From assembly GCA_008711295.1 (NCBI GenBank), contig VUYV01000181.1:1286518-1350517 (forward strand): DNA of 64,000 nt. The letters are read 5' to 3'. The translations under genes and the position numbers were made by a program. The DNA is from Anarhynchus alexandrinus. Lineage: Eukaryota; Chordata; Aves; Charadriiformes; Charadriidae. The notes beneath the pieces were generated by a model, which saw only the letters and a list, made by a program, of their open reading frames with translations, was not told where the DNA came from and ran no database searches. Shown here piece by piece: positions 10,165-22,546 of this stretch; the stretch's first letter is position 1; each line of letters opens with the position of its first letter.

Positions 10165-13100
10165 GGCTTTAACGCAGCGGCGCCGCTCAGCACCGTTGCC
10201 TTTTCAAGCTAACGTGGAGTTCTCATGTCCGAAGTCCTTTGATACTTGTCTGAGAGTATCTGGGCTCTCTGGTTTCCAAAAGCAGCTCTCCGCAGAAGAG
10301 TGATAAATGTGTTTAATTTTTGCAGAGCTTGTAGCCTGGTTTTATCCCAGGATCCGTCTCTTGAGGTTTTATTAGCTGATGGTGTCTGTAGGAAAAAGTC
10401 AAAGTGACTAGACAGGAACAGCCGTGGAATTGATGTAGGAAGCAAGAGCATGTTTTGGAGATAATGTTTCTCATTCTCGCCGTCGCTACGTGCTGAGTTT
10501 TAGGCAGTGCATTTCCAGTTTTGCCGTAGTTTTACAGCTGGTGCCTGCCAAAAAATCCTCCTGCCGGCCTCCCGCGTAGGCAGGGAGCAAGTTGCACGCT
10601 CTGATTGTGGTGGGTCCCCTTCTCTGGTCCATGGAGAGTCCCTGCTGGGTTGGAGCACAGGGACGGGTGACAAGCCAGGTGACAAACGCCCTTCTCCCCT
10701 GCGTGCGGCTCTGATAAACCTCACGCAGAGGACGGCTTGGCTTGGCTTGGCTTGCTGAAAGCTCCGGGTGGCAGGAGGGGCCCGTCTGCGTGGGGAGATG
10801 ATCACCCTACCTTTGAATCTGGGAGAGAGACAATTTGCAAACATGTGTTGATGCGTTCCCGTAGGAAGCCAGGCACTAAATCATCACCTTGCAGCTTGCA
10901 TGCAGATTCATCCAGGGAACCTATTTAATTAGGGGATAAATTTAGAAATCAATTATTATTTGCAGAAACAGTTTCTTTCCCTCTAATGAGGCTGTAAGGA
11001 TTCATCCCCCTCTGCCTCTCTCCCATGACCTTTGTGTATGCAGATCAAGGGTGGGAACGCTCCCTGTCTCTTCTTTCTTGGTGTAGGTGGCCCTTTTTGG
11101 GCAGCTGCCGTACAGCTTTCCCCGAGACTCCATTAGGACAACAAATGGGGGTACAACCGTGACACCGTGCTGCTTTTGGATCTGACGGTGTGGTAATGAT
11201 GGGGGCACCAGGTCCGCTGGCAATGGGGACATGGATTAGCCTTTCCTGATGGGGTAGGGAGTGGGAAGCAATCCGAACTTGATGGGAAGGGGAAAATAAG
11301 GATGCAGGTCTGGAATGGGGTGGAAGGGGGTGGAAGCCCCATTGTTATGATGGGAGAGAAGGATGGGGGGGCAGGAAGGGCCTCATGAAGCATTTCCACT
11401 GGTGGGGAGCACCAGGCAACCTGGTTTGGGGAAGGAGTGGGACCATATGGGGTGGTGTGGGGTGACAGTGAATTGGCAAGGGTTCTGCAGAGCCAGGTTG
11501 GGGCTGCAGTGATGGCAAAGCTGGTCCCTCTCTGCTTGTTTGGAAGGATGTGGCACTGGGGGGCTCGAGCTGCCACCAGAGCTGGAGGAACTTCTGGGCA
11601 AGCGCAGTGGCTGGAGACCTCCCTGTGCCTGGCTTGGACTGGCACCCGCGTGGCATCGCATCCCAGCACCGTCACAGGCATCTCCCCGACCCTCGCACAA
11701 GGGCTGGCACCCCCTGTGGGGTCACGGGGGGATGTCGTAACCCCTGGCAGGGTTTTCTAGCGACCCAGGATTGCTCTCTTACTCCAGCAGGCGAAGGACG
11801 TGGTGCGAGACATGGCTCGCTCGCCTGCGTCTCCACTCGTGCTGCTGGAGAAAGGGACCCGGCTCGTGCCAAGCCGCGGTGGTGATGGTGTTTGTGAGGG
11901 CATTGCTGCTTCGGGCTTTGGTCTCTGCCACTTTGTCGCTTCTAATCTCTGACAAATTGCTTAGCTTCTCTTTTGCCTTACCCGCTCTTAAATGGGGAAA
12001 AATTATTTTGCCCACAGGCTCCGAGAAGCCTTAATAAATTCAGTTGCTTTTATTATTTTGGATTTTAATGTCTCCTCATCTTAGGATGCCGCTTTCCGAG
12101 CCCTCCAGCGACTTCTCTGTGCTCTCAGATCAGCTGCTTTGAGTCCAGTGCATTTCAGCGTGAGTCAGTCCGGAGAGAGGTGAGGATTTTCACAGCTACG
12201 GCGCAGTAAACCTCTTTGCTCCTGGCAGCCCTGACGCCTTGCAGCCTCCCACCGCAGCCCTTTTGCTGCAGGGCTGAGGCTGCCCAGGTGGTCTGTCCTG
12301 CTCGGGATGGGGTCTGCCACCCTGGGATGGCATCCTCGGGGAGCTGCAGGCTGCTCTCGCATCGCCCTTGCTGTTCTTTTCTCCTTCCCTGTGGAAAGGC
12401 GGTGGTGCTCGGCCAACAGGAGGCCGTTGGTGCGTCCCAGGCTGATGGCATCCCTCTGGGGAGGTAAACGTGCAGGTCGGGCCTGGGTTAAGGTGTAATG
12501 TTGGACTCCCAGAGAGAAGGGAGTTTTCTGTGAGGTTGCAAGAACTTGTTTCTGTAGATAAGAGATGAATTTGGGGTTTGTGAGTAGCCAAGACGGAACG
12601 TGGGTGCTTGGGTGGTACCTTGGGTACCTGGGAGGCTTTGGGGGCTTTCCAGAGAGCTGAGCTCTTGAGCGCTCAAAACCCTTAAAGACCCTTAACTCCT
12701 TTTTAACCATGGCGGACCACTGCCTTGACAGCAAAGGAGGGGACCCTGTTAGTGTAGGAGCCCCACCACCACGGACTTGGAGGGGCTCCAGCTCAGGTTC
12801 ATTCCTGGTAACTGATATTTTTGTCTTTTTGGGTGAGGGTATGCCCAGAATTTTCAGGCTACTTGGCTTTTGATGCACCCATCTGGTGCTCCAGGTGACA
12901 CATAGGCTGAAAAGCCCAAGTTATTATCCGCTGCCTATTTTTTTCCTGAAAATGCCCAGCGTTTTCCTTTGCACTGCTGGCTCCTTCTCCTTGGCAAAGG
13001 ACGTCCATCTCTCAGGAGGTGGAGCTGTCCTAGTGTTTGCCTCTCTAGAAAGTGGTGAGACCTCCTCTCTCCATCCCCCCTTTCTTCTCCTCTTCCCATC

Positions 13101-14032
13101 CCACCCCGGCGCGTGGGGAGTTTCTACTGGGACCCCCCCTGGTGCTCAAGAGCTTATTGGGAGCGAAGGTCCGTGGAGGAGCCGTGCTAGAAAAATTACT
13201 TTGCTTCACAGTTTGAGCAGCGCCCTGAGCTACCAAACCACCTTATCATTTTAAGAGGTATGTTTCCCAAAGAGAGACATTTAAAAATGCATAGAGGTTA
13301 TAAAGCACTTGGCTAGTTTTAATCAAGCTCTGAGCGATGCTCGCCCCTCGAGGCCGGCACCGTTCGCTCGCTCCCCGGCGTACGCTGTGCAGAGCGGCGG
13401 ATGCTATAAAGCCACCGTAGCGCTCTGCTTTGTTGTGAAGCGCGCCTGCCTTTGCAGCGCTCTTCGAGACACCTGAATAGGTCACGTTGTCCTTCTGCTC
13501 CTGCCGCAAGCTTGCAGGGAAGAGAAGCGCCGTCCCCGCCGCCTGGGCTGTCCCTTCGCCTGTGTGACAGCCCTCCTCTGCCCCTCGGGGCTGCCCTCTG
13601 CCCTGCTCCGCTCCCAGCTCTCCGATCCTGCGGAAACTCAAGAGTCAAAGAAAAAGTTGCCGGTCGCTGCTGTCACCCACGCAAGGAAGAGGTCGTAGGG
13701 GTAGTTCTCCAAAAATTGAATGTTTTCTCTTTGCACGAGCTTTACCTAGTGCCATAATGACTCCTGGGGCTGCCGCGGCTTCTGAGTTAGAGGTTCTGCT
13801 GGCTGTGCTGGAAAAAGGCATCGCCCGCCCAGCCTCGCGGGCTGGTGCCTGCACGCAGGGAAGGGAGGCAGGAGGGATGCAGGCAGCCTGGGGCTGACTC
13901 ACCACCTTCTCTCTTTTGCTGCGGGACTTGGGTTAAAATATTGGCAGAACTTACCCGACCCCATCTCCATGTGCCAGCGTGTTCCGTCTGCTCGGGGACC
14001 ACGTGCTGCCACTGCAGGTGAGGCACGGGGCT
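10165..14032. other. Intronic stretch without genes
   Basis: No exon or named repeat was recognised. It contains a short (GGCTT)n run near 10735-10755. It also has a CpG-rich patch at about 13330-13460 with a TATAAA at 13405-13410, which might be a weak promoter-like element. Confidence 0.5.
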
Positions 14033-14445
14033 GTGTTATTGCCGTGCCATTGCCTTGCCTTCACCTTGCCATTGCTGTGCCATTGCCTGTGCCACTGCCT
14101 TGCCTTCACCTTGCCATTGCTGTGCCACTGCTGTGCCGTAGCCGTGCCGTAGCCGTGCCATTGCCGTGCCATTGCTGTGCCATTGCCTTGCCATTGCCTT
14201 GGCACGTGTTGTGCCATTGTCTTGCCCATTCCTTGCCCTTGCCTTGCCCGTGTTGTGCCATTGCCTTGCCCGTGTTGTGCCATTGCCATTGCCTTGCCAT
14301 TGCCTTGCCATTGCCATGCCCGTATTGTGCCATTGCCATGCCATTGCCTTGCCCTTGCCTCGCCATTGCTTTGCCAGTTCCTTGCCCTTGCCTTGCCTGT
14401 GCCGTGCCCTTGCCTTGCCCCTGCCGTGCCATCGCCTTGCCCGCC
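14033..14445. repeat. TGCC-rich minisatellite (TTGCC/ATTGCC/GTGCC units)
   Basis: About 410 bp are built almost entirely of 5-6 base units of the form (A)TTGCC, GTGCC(A) and CTTGCC, with higher-order blocks such as 'cccgtgttgtgccattgcc'. The units lack stop codons in several frames on both strands, which explains the overlapping open frames translating as Leu/Pro/Cys or Gln/Trp/Ala repeats. These frames are not genes. Confidence 0.95.
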
Positions 14446-15189
14446 CGGCTGCCTCCCTCGTGCTCCCTCAGCTGCTGTGAAAAATCAAGCGAGTGGTTAT
14501 CGCGCGCAGCAGCTCTTGCTCAGTAGCCTCCGGTTGTGTCATTAGACACTTCAGATCCGTTCAGGCTCCAAGCGAAGCTCCGCTGTCACCGTGCAGGCAG
14601 CGATCTGCAGCGGCGGGCGATGGCAATACGAGCGCCAGCACCTCCGCTTAGCTCAGCTGCACCTGGGCTGGAGGATTAAATAAGGTTTTTTTCTTGCCCA
14701 AGTGCAGTGGGAATAGACCCTCTAACACCTGTAGTGGTCCTGCAGGAGCCAAGCTGGGGTTTTCAGGCATGCTGGAGCCACGTGCGGGGCTGGGGCGATG
14801 ATGGAGAGATGTCCCGTGCGGCAGCGGGTGCGGGCTGGCACCCGGAGCGGGGCACACCAGGTCCCTGGAGGGCTCAGGGCTGGGCAGAGTTGCCTGCCCT
14901 GGTGCAGTGAATCTGCCGATCCCCTGCGCGTCGCTGAGTTTCCTGAGCCAGGACATCCCTACTGTCTTCATAAAAACCCGTCTCGTTTAATCCATCCTTA
15001 AGACAGCGACGGGCCAGGGCTCGCAGTGTTGTGTGCCGGCTGCCTGCAGAAAAGCTCCCTCGTCAGAGACATTGGCTTCTTTAACAGGGATTAATAGTTG
15101 GACCATCAAAAACTGGTGCTTGAGATTCTCAAATAGTCTTTTTCCCCCATTTATCAGCTCTGTCTCTTGTTGGTTCTGAGGATCTGGAG

Positions 15190-15453
15190 TAAGTGGGAAT
15201 GGCTTCAAACTGGAAGAGGGCAGGTTTAGATTGAACATTAGGGAGAAGTTTTTCACTGTGAGGGTGGTGAGGCACTGGCACAGGTTGCCCAGAGAGGTTG
15301 TTGAGGCCCCATCCCTGGAGGTGTTCAAGGCCAGGCTGGAGGTGGCCTTGGGCAACCTGGTCTGGTGGGAGGTGTCCCTACCTATGGCAGGGGGGTTGGA
15401 ACTCGATGATCTTCCAAGGTCCTTCCAACCTAAACCATTCTATGATTCTATGA
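15190..15453 (+). mobile_element. CR1 LINE 3'-end fragment
   Basis: It begins 'agtgggaatggcttcaaact' and ends with two tail units (attctatgattctatgat). It differs from the 3655 group in the body ('gttgttgaggccccatccc'), so it is a different sub-lineage. Confidence 0.9.
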
Positions 15454-16827
15454 TCAGCCGGGTGGATGGCACTGTTGAGGGGCTGCGGCTGAGCCCCCCT
15501 CCTCCGGTGCTGCTCCAAGCCTGGACGTCCCACCTCGCCGCAGAAGCTGTGCCCAGCAGCGCTCTGCCCGCTGCTCCTCCCAACCCGGCGCTTCTCGTTC
15601 AAAGCGAGATGACCCGTCGGGTGGAGCTGCGTGCGAGTAATTTCGATGGGATTGGCTTAACGCGCGGCAGCGCCGTCTGCCTGCGCGCAGTTGGCTTCCA
15701 CCGCTGGTCAACGGGAGTCTCTGCTGACAAATAAAAATGGAATTGAATGGAAGGGAATTGAAAGTCAAAAGGGCCCTGTAATAATTTTAGAGCGCCTGAG
15801 GCGCCGCGCTGAAGCCCTGGCATTATAAATAAGGGTAATGTACTGGGGGCTGAATCGCAATCAGAGCAGCTGTACGAGTGTGGAGCGTGTGCTGAGCTTC
15901 TTTAAGGTGCGTGGAGTCAGATTATGATCTGTAGGCAGTGCAGGCAAACTGGTATCTGCTCCCTGACGTATATAGGGACCCCAAAGCCTGTGGTTAGAGA
16001 GGCTGAAGGGATGTGGGGAGGGTGCAGAGGGCTCCAGAGCCGGGAGTGAGGGGGGTGCATCGGAGCAGACCGACCCTCCGCTTGTCTCGACGTGTTTCCC
16101 GGGGCTGAGCCCTGGAAGGGGCTGTCTCCGTCCTCCCTGCTCACCCTGTCTCATCTCCTGGACCATTTTGTGATGATGCAGTCTGCTGACCTCTTGCTGC
16201 CTTTCACAATAATTACATCTACCTAAAATATTCTCTTTAAAAAAAAACCAAAAACAAAAACCAAAAGCCATGTTTATGAATAAGGTTGGTGGGAGGATGA
16301 GAAGAATCCCAATGTCCTGGCTGAGTTCACTGTTCCTGACATTAGCTGGACTAAATCCAGTCCTGTCACTGGGCTCGTGTGTGGAGCACCGGCTCATGGC
16401 GAATTGCAGGGGCTGCCCCAGTAGGGCTGGAGCCCAGTGGGAGAGTCGGGCAGGGAAGCGTAAGGGCTGGGGTTGGTGCCTGCTGAAGCTGGGCAGATGC
16501 TGTGGGCCACCCGTGGGGCAGCTGGTGCAGCTGCATGGCTCTGCTGGTGATGGTGAGACGTGATGGCAGCGAGGAGAGCCCTTCTTGTGTTGGGACGAGC
16601 TCTCTGACGTCAGGTGCCAGTGGCTGAATTTACCAGCTCAAGGCACTTATTCCCTTATGTCCCTCCCAGCCACCATGGGCTGTGCGTGTCCTGCGTTGTG
16701 CCACATGCAAGATGACAGTCCCTTTTTCTGCAAAGGTGCATGGGCTTGGGAAGAGCACCAGGAGAAGAGGTGCCGTGCATCTCTGCCTTGTGGGTGCAGA
16801 TGTACCCACAAACCTTGCTCCCACCAA
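15454..16827. other. Intronic stretch without genes
   Basis: GC-rich at 15460-15700, then mixed. An A-rich stretch lies at 16243-16268. No coding or RNA gene was recognised. Confidence 0.5.
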
Positions 16828-17250
16828 ATCATAGAATGGTTTAGGTTGGAAGGGACCTTGAAGATCATCGAGTTCCAACCCCCATGCCCTGGGCAGGGAC
16901 ACCTCCCACCAGCCCAGGTTGCTCCAAGCCCCGTCCAACCTGGCCTTGAACACCTCCAGGGATGGGGCAGCCACAGCTTCTCTGGGCAACCTGCACCAGG
17001 GGCTCACCACCCGCACAGGGAAAAATTTCTTCCTAATATCTAATCTGAATCTCCCTTCTTCCAGTTTGAAGCCATTCCCCCTCGTCCTATCACTACATGC
17101 CCTTGGAAAAAGTCCCTCTCCAGCTCTCCTGGAGCCCCTTTAGGGACTGGAAGACCTCAATAAGGTCTCCCTGGGGCCTTCTCTTCTCCAGGCTGAACAA
17201 CCCCAACTCTCTCAGCCTGTCCTCCCAGCAGAGGTGCTCCGGCCCTGCAG
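16828..17250 (-). mobile_element. CR1 LINE 3'-end fragment, reverse orientation
   Basis: It opens 'atcatagaatggtttaggtt', continues antisense through 'gcccaggttgctccaagccc', and reaches the more 5' block 'ctctcagcctgtcctcccag'. It is one of the longer copies and lies head-on to the copy at 15190. Confidence 0.9.
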
Positions 17251-18420
17251 CCTGCGGGGAGATTTTTACTGGTAAACCGGTTTAAATCGTCAAGTCCACA
17301 AGCTGAGATGCATGTGATGGGCTTCCAGTTCTGTGAGAAACCAGGGGTGCTTGTGTTCATGAGGGCAGAGTTGCTGGGTGCCTCGGTGGCTCCTCGCTGT
17401 TGCCAAAAGCATCGACAAGCTCAGCCTGGGAGTCACCCCTGCACGGGGCAGAGTCTCTGCAAAGCCCTTCTTGGCCGTTTCTGATAAGTCTCCGGGAAGG
17501 ATTTTTGGCCAAGGTACTGTGAAGGCGGGAACAGCACCTTCTTCTCACAGCTTTCTGTACTCGCGATGCCCCGCGGGCCGCACGAGCTGGGGCTGTGCAT
17601 GGGCTGGGGCTGAAGGTGGGATGTCCTGGGGCTGTGCGGAGGCACGTTGTGGGCTCGCAGCGGTGACGGAGCAAGCGGTTGTGCTGGTGTTTTGTCTGCC
17701 ACCCGCCTCTGGTAGTGCGAATGGTGAGGTGGTGCCGACTGTGCCGTCCCTGGCGAGCGCTGGCTCTCCCTGGCAGCACGGGGGGATGCTCTGCCCTCGA
17801 CGGGGGGGCTGCCCTCGACCCTGTGCCTCTCCAGCCTGGCCATGGGGAGAGGCAGGCTCCCATGCGAACTGAGGAGGTTTTCTCATTTTTTGGGTTCCTC
17901 TCGAGCTTGGGATCTGCCCTCACCTGCAGTCGTGTTGCTCTGGTTGTCAGGGACCCTTTGGTGGCAGCTCAGCTCTTACCGCATCTATGTCATCTTTGAA
18001 GGGGCTGGTCCCAGGAGCCTGTCCTCAACGTGGCTTCTCCTTCTCCTTCCAGGCGCTTTGAGCAAAGCCTAAAAATCGCCAAACTGCAAATCCCGTCTCT
18101 CCCCGGGGTAGCTGATGTTTCGCCCGTCCAACATCAGGCGGGCGATGCTGCCGGCAGAGCAAAGGAGGTACACAGCGAGCGCCCCAGCCTGCCCGCCCTG
18201 CTGCCGGGGTCCCCCCCGGACCACCCCAAGGCCAAGGCTCCCCCAAGCCCTCCTCCATCCAGCGCCGTCCCCGCACACGCGCCGTGTCCCAGCAGACAGG
18301 CGCAGCGCCGAAGCCACCCCTGAAATGCCCTGCAGGTGCAGCCCCATGTCCCTCACCGACAGGAGCTTTGAAAGGAGATGATCAGAGTGGAGCTTGTCAT
18401 CTTTTTTTCTTTTTTTTTTT
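17251..18420. other. GC-rich intronic stretch without genes
   Basis: Open frames occur on both strands because stop codons are rare in GC-rich DNA. No homology or splice structure supports coding. Confidence 0.5.
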
Positions 18421-19007
18421 ATCCCTTCTTAAACTTCTGAGCTTCTCTATTACTTTTTACGATCTGCAGCTGCGTTTGTGTGTTGCCCTGGGGAGTACTG
18501 CGGGGGGAGTAGATGTAGCAGGGAAGGAACATGTTAAATGAGCAGAGGGGAAAGGGGGAAAAAAAATAATGAACTGAGCTAATGATTGCGGTGGAAAAAC
18601 CCCACCACGTTGCCACCAAAAGACCCAAACCCTTAGAACTGTTAGGGCCTGTTTGAGTGCAGAATAGTCCCCCGGGGAGCATGGGGGAAGCCCCATTACT
18701 GGAGTCGTTTTGGAGCTCGTCTGCGCAGAGAGCGATAATCTATTCTGCAGGGAGCAATCCTGTGCTGGCAAGGGCACTGGGGAGAGCTCGCTGTTTATGA
18801 CTTTCTGCATAAATTCGGTTTATTAGCATAAGTGGTAGCTAGCACCGAAGAATCTATAAACTAACACTTCACCGGAGGTTGGCGCCTCTGGGGAGCATTA
18901 ACTCCGAAGTGCCCCTGAACTAATAGCAGGAGGAACGGGGTTGCAGGATTAGGGGTGATGCCCGGGCGAGAAGAGGACGGGGCGGTTGTCCGTGCTGACT
19001 TTCCGTG
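18421..19007 (+). repeat. Left copy of a 587-bp duplication next to an assembly gap
   Basis: It aligns at constant offset 703 to 19124-19710 with only one substitution noted (C versus T in 'ggaaYgggg'). It is flanked on the left by a T-rich run at 18402-18420. Confidence 0.9.
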
Positions 19008-19102
19008 NNNNNNNNNNNNNNNNNNNNNNNNNNNNNNNNNNNNNNNNNNNNNNNNNNNNNNNNNNNNNNNNNNNNNNNNNNNNNNNNNNNNNNNNNNNNN
19101 NN
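19008..19102. other. Assembly gap (95 N)
   Basis: A run of 95 N, followed directly by 21 T. The gap lies between two near-identical copies. Confidence 1.
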
Positions 19103-19123
19103 TTTTTTTTTTTTTTTTTTTTT

Positions 19124-19710
19124 ATCCCTTCTTAAACTTCTGAGCTTCTCTATTACTTTTTACGATCTGCAGCTGCGTTTGTGTGTTGCCCTGGGGAGTA
19201 CTGCGGGGGGAGTAGATGTAGCAGGGAAGGAACATGTTAAATGAGCAGAGGGGAAAGGGGGAAAAAAAATAATGAACTGAGCTAATGATTGCGGTGGAAA
19301 AACCCCACCACGTTGCCACCAAAAGACCCAAACCCTTAGAACTGTTAGGGCCTGTTTGAGTGCAGAATAGTCCCCCGGGGAGCATGGGGGAAGCCCCATT
19401 ACTGGAGTCGTTTTGGAGCTCGTCTGCGCAGAGAGCGATAATCTATTCTGCAGGGAGCAATCCTGTGCTGGCAAGGGCACTGGGGAGAGCTCGCTGTTTA
19501 TGACTTTCTGCATAAATTCGGTTTATTAGCATAAGTGGTAGCTAGCACCGAAGAATCTATAAACTAACACTTCACCGGAGGTTGGCGCCTCTGGGGAGCA
19601 TTAACTCCGAAGTGCCCCTGAACTAATAGCAGGAGGAATGGGGTTGCAGGATTAGGGGTGATGCCCGGGCGAGAAGAGGACGGGGCGGTTGTCCGTGCTG
19701 ACTTTCCGTG
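19124..19710 (+). repeat. Right copy of a 587-bp duplication next to an assembly gap
   Basis: This is the partner of 18421-19007. The near identity (about 1 in 587) fits two alleles or an unmerged contig overlap better than an old duplication. Confidence 0.9.
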
Positions 19711-22151
19711 CGGGATGGGATCACCTTTCTGAGCCTGCCCTGGAAGGGAATGTAATCGCTCAGCAGATCTCCAGCTTTCCCCCTGCCAACAGGTTAAGAC
19801 GATGAGTTGTGCGGGTGAGCTGAAGTCTGGGTGTGGGTCCTGCCGGGATGAAGCTGGTGGGTGGGAAAAAGGCAGGAGGAGCCTGGAGCTGTGCACCGGG
19901 AATGGCTCTCACAGGGTTCCCGCTCCTCACACCGAGGGTTTGGTCATCACTGGGAAGGTGTCCGGCGGGTGCCGGGGTCTGAGCGGCGCTGGGGCGCGGG
20001 GAGGGGAGCACGAGGAGGGGTTGGTTATCCGGGAGTGGGGAACCGTGCAGGGATGAACGAGCAAAATGGCTTATTTTAATAACGACCTTCAAGAATTAAA
20101 TAAAAACACAATAATCGCGGTAGATTAGGGAGGGCAAGCCAATTAAATACAAAACAGGCTTTGTGAAACGCCACGACGGATAAGGCAGGGCTGCAGCCTC
20201 CCGAATCAGCGACGAGTGGTGAAGCATCGCATATGTCGGGGGGTCTGGGGGCAGGCAGTGAGCATCCCAAGCCCGGCAGGCTGCCTCGGAGAAGGCAGGG
20301 GTGAGAAGGCTCTCCCTGCCTGCTCCTGCCTTCCCTACGACAGCGTCGGGGGGGGCGGAGAGGAGGGAGGAGGTGGGGAGGGCGGCCGGGAGCCCCGAGG
20401 CACGGAGTAACAATCCTCCAACTTTAATATCTGCTGTTTCATTTTATATTCATCATGTCAGCGTAATCTGCTTTTATGGGAATCGTCTTGGTTCCCAACC
20501 AAATGCATTTAGGCCCTTTTGCTTTTAAGTTTGATTGTAATGCGAGTTGAAGACTCCAGTGAAATGTTTCTGTGTGAGGGCTGTGGCAACGGCGAAGGGA
20601 AAAACAGAACGAGAGAATCAGCGGGAAGGGATCTTGCTGCGGTCGCTGCTGTCCCCTGCCTTGTCCTGGGCAGGTGACCTTCTGATGGGCACCGGCCCAC
20701 GTTGGGGTCTGAGCCCCGGGAAAGGTTTTGTTTGGATGGCTTGTTTGATTTCCAAGGAAAATGTGGGAATTGTAGTTTTATTGGACCCAGAGCTCGAGGA
20801 AAGGCAGAAAATTCCCTTCTCTGAAGTTGAGCCCATGGTTAGGCGATGCCGGAGGCTGGTGGGGCTGTCGGGGAGCGGTGGTGCTTTGGGCTCAGCTGAG
20901 CTGTGTGATGGGAGACGAAGCGCAGGTGTGGAGAGTTGGGGGTGAGTGGCCGGGTGGGGCTGGAGAGGAGATATCTCTGCCCCCCATCACAAGGGGAATG
21001 GGTTCCTCAGGTCCTCTGCTCTGGGATGGAGGAACGTGGTGGTCTGTGGGCTTTGGAAGTGGGAGAAGGGGTCTGGTGAAGGAGGATCCTCATCGTCCCT
21101 TCTCTGCCGTTGCCTGTTGGGTGCAGTGAGCAGGTAGGAAGATGGCATGGCAGATGTTTCATGGTCTGTTTGGCTCTTTGACTCGGTGTTTTACCCGTGG
21201 AGCTGTGTTTGAACCCCGGCAGAGAGCTCCCTGTCTGCCAGACAAATAGCTGCAGACTGCGAGTGCTTTTTTACCGCTGCCCATTTAAAACCTGAACTGT
21301 CTCTCATTCTATTTTGGTGCAGGAATGCCCTTAATTTGTTCCAAAAGCATTTGAAAGCTCTGATAACAGGCAATCTCGCCGCAGAGTATTGGATCCTTTC
21401 TGATGGACGGGCTATCGCTGCTGTAACTACCGTGTAGATAGTGGAGTGACAATGCGTGTCCAGTGAAACACAGGCGGTGTAATATTCATGTCAAGTATAT
21501 GAGGCCAAGAAACTTCCTCGCGTTGGGATATTGAAGGGTTCAGCAGCTAACGGGGCTTGAAAAGGCGCTTTTTTCTTTTTTTTTATTTATTTTTGTGAGC
21601 AGCGAATCTGATTGAAGGCTCACGACGTCCTGGCAATGCGGGGAGCAGTAATGGGCAGGTTTCCTGCAACACGGGCTGCAGGGGTGAAAAGCATACAGGT
21701 ATTTATAAATGTATGGTAAATGGTACCCAGGCTTGGCAAGTCAATTGCCTTGCTGCTGGGTTTGCTTCAAATTGTGAAATGAATGTTAAATTGAAGTTTC
21801 TACTTTTGGAAGAGACCTTTTGAAAATGAAACAGGCTTATCTTCAGTCTAGGCTAAAATCCAAAAAATTGCCTATATCTCAGAACTCCTCAGAAATGTTC
21901 TCTGTGATCCGTTTAAACATCCCATGCAAAAATGTGTGTGCAAGGGAAAAAAATGTGGAGAAAGATTGACCCAGAGGTTTTTTTTCTCTGCTTCCCTAAT
22001 GTGATGCAGCCCTTGGGAGCCGTGGCAGTGGGGTCCTGGTGGCACCCACAGCAGGTCTGGGCGGTGGGCTGGGGGACAGAACCTCCTTCCCTGGGCCCTT
22101 TTGGAAAGGTCTGTCCAGGGTGTGTGTGTGTGGTGAGTGTGTAATGCTGTA
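19711..22151. other. Intronic stretch without genes
   Basis: GC-rich until about 21200, then AT-rich unique sequence (21200-21900). No gene or named repeat was recognised. Confidence 0.5.
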
Positions 22152-22546
22152 AATCACACAATCACAGAGTGGTGAGGGTTGGAAGGGCCCTCTGGAGCTC
22201 CCCCAGTGCCACCCCCTGCCAGAGCAGGGGCACCTCCAGCAGTGGCACAGGACGGCGTCCAGGCGGGTTTGGAATGGCTCCAGAGTGGGAGACTCCCCCA
22301 CCTCTCTGGGCAGCCTGTGCCAGTGCTCTGCCACCCGCACAGGAGAGAAGGCCCTCCTCAGGTTCAGATGGAACTTCCTATGGTCATGTTTGTGCCCATT
22401 CCCTCTTGTGCTGTCACTGGGCACCACTGGACAAAGACTGTTCCCATCCCCCTGGCACCCTCCCTTTAAGAATTGATCAGCATTGATAAGATCCCCCCTC
22501 AGTCTTCTCTTCTCCAGACTAAAGAGCCACAAGTCCCTCAGCCTTT
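22152..22546 (-). mobile_element. CR1 LINE 3'-end fragment, reverse, divergent subfamily
   Basis: The antisense tail 'aatcacacaatcacagagtg' is followed by 'ggttggaagggccctctgga'. The body (gcaccactggacaaagactg) differs clearly from the 3655 group. It ends near 'aagtccctcagcctttaa'. It is an older or separate CR1 lineage. Confidence 0.85.

Noticed and set aside
13951..14545. Six overlapping open frames encoding Leu/Pro/Cys or Gln/Trp/Ala repeats
   Set aside because: They are simple products of the TGCC-rich minisatellite, which lacks stop codons.
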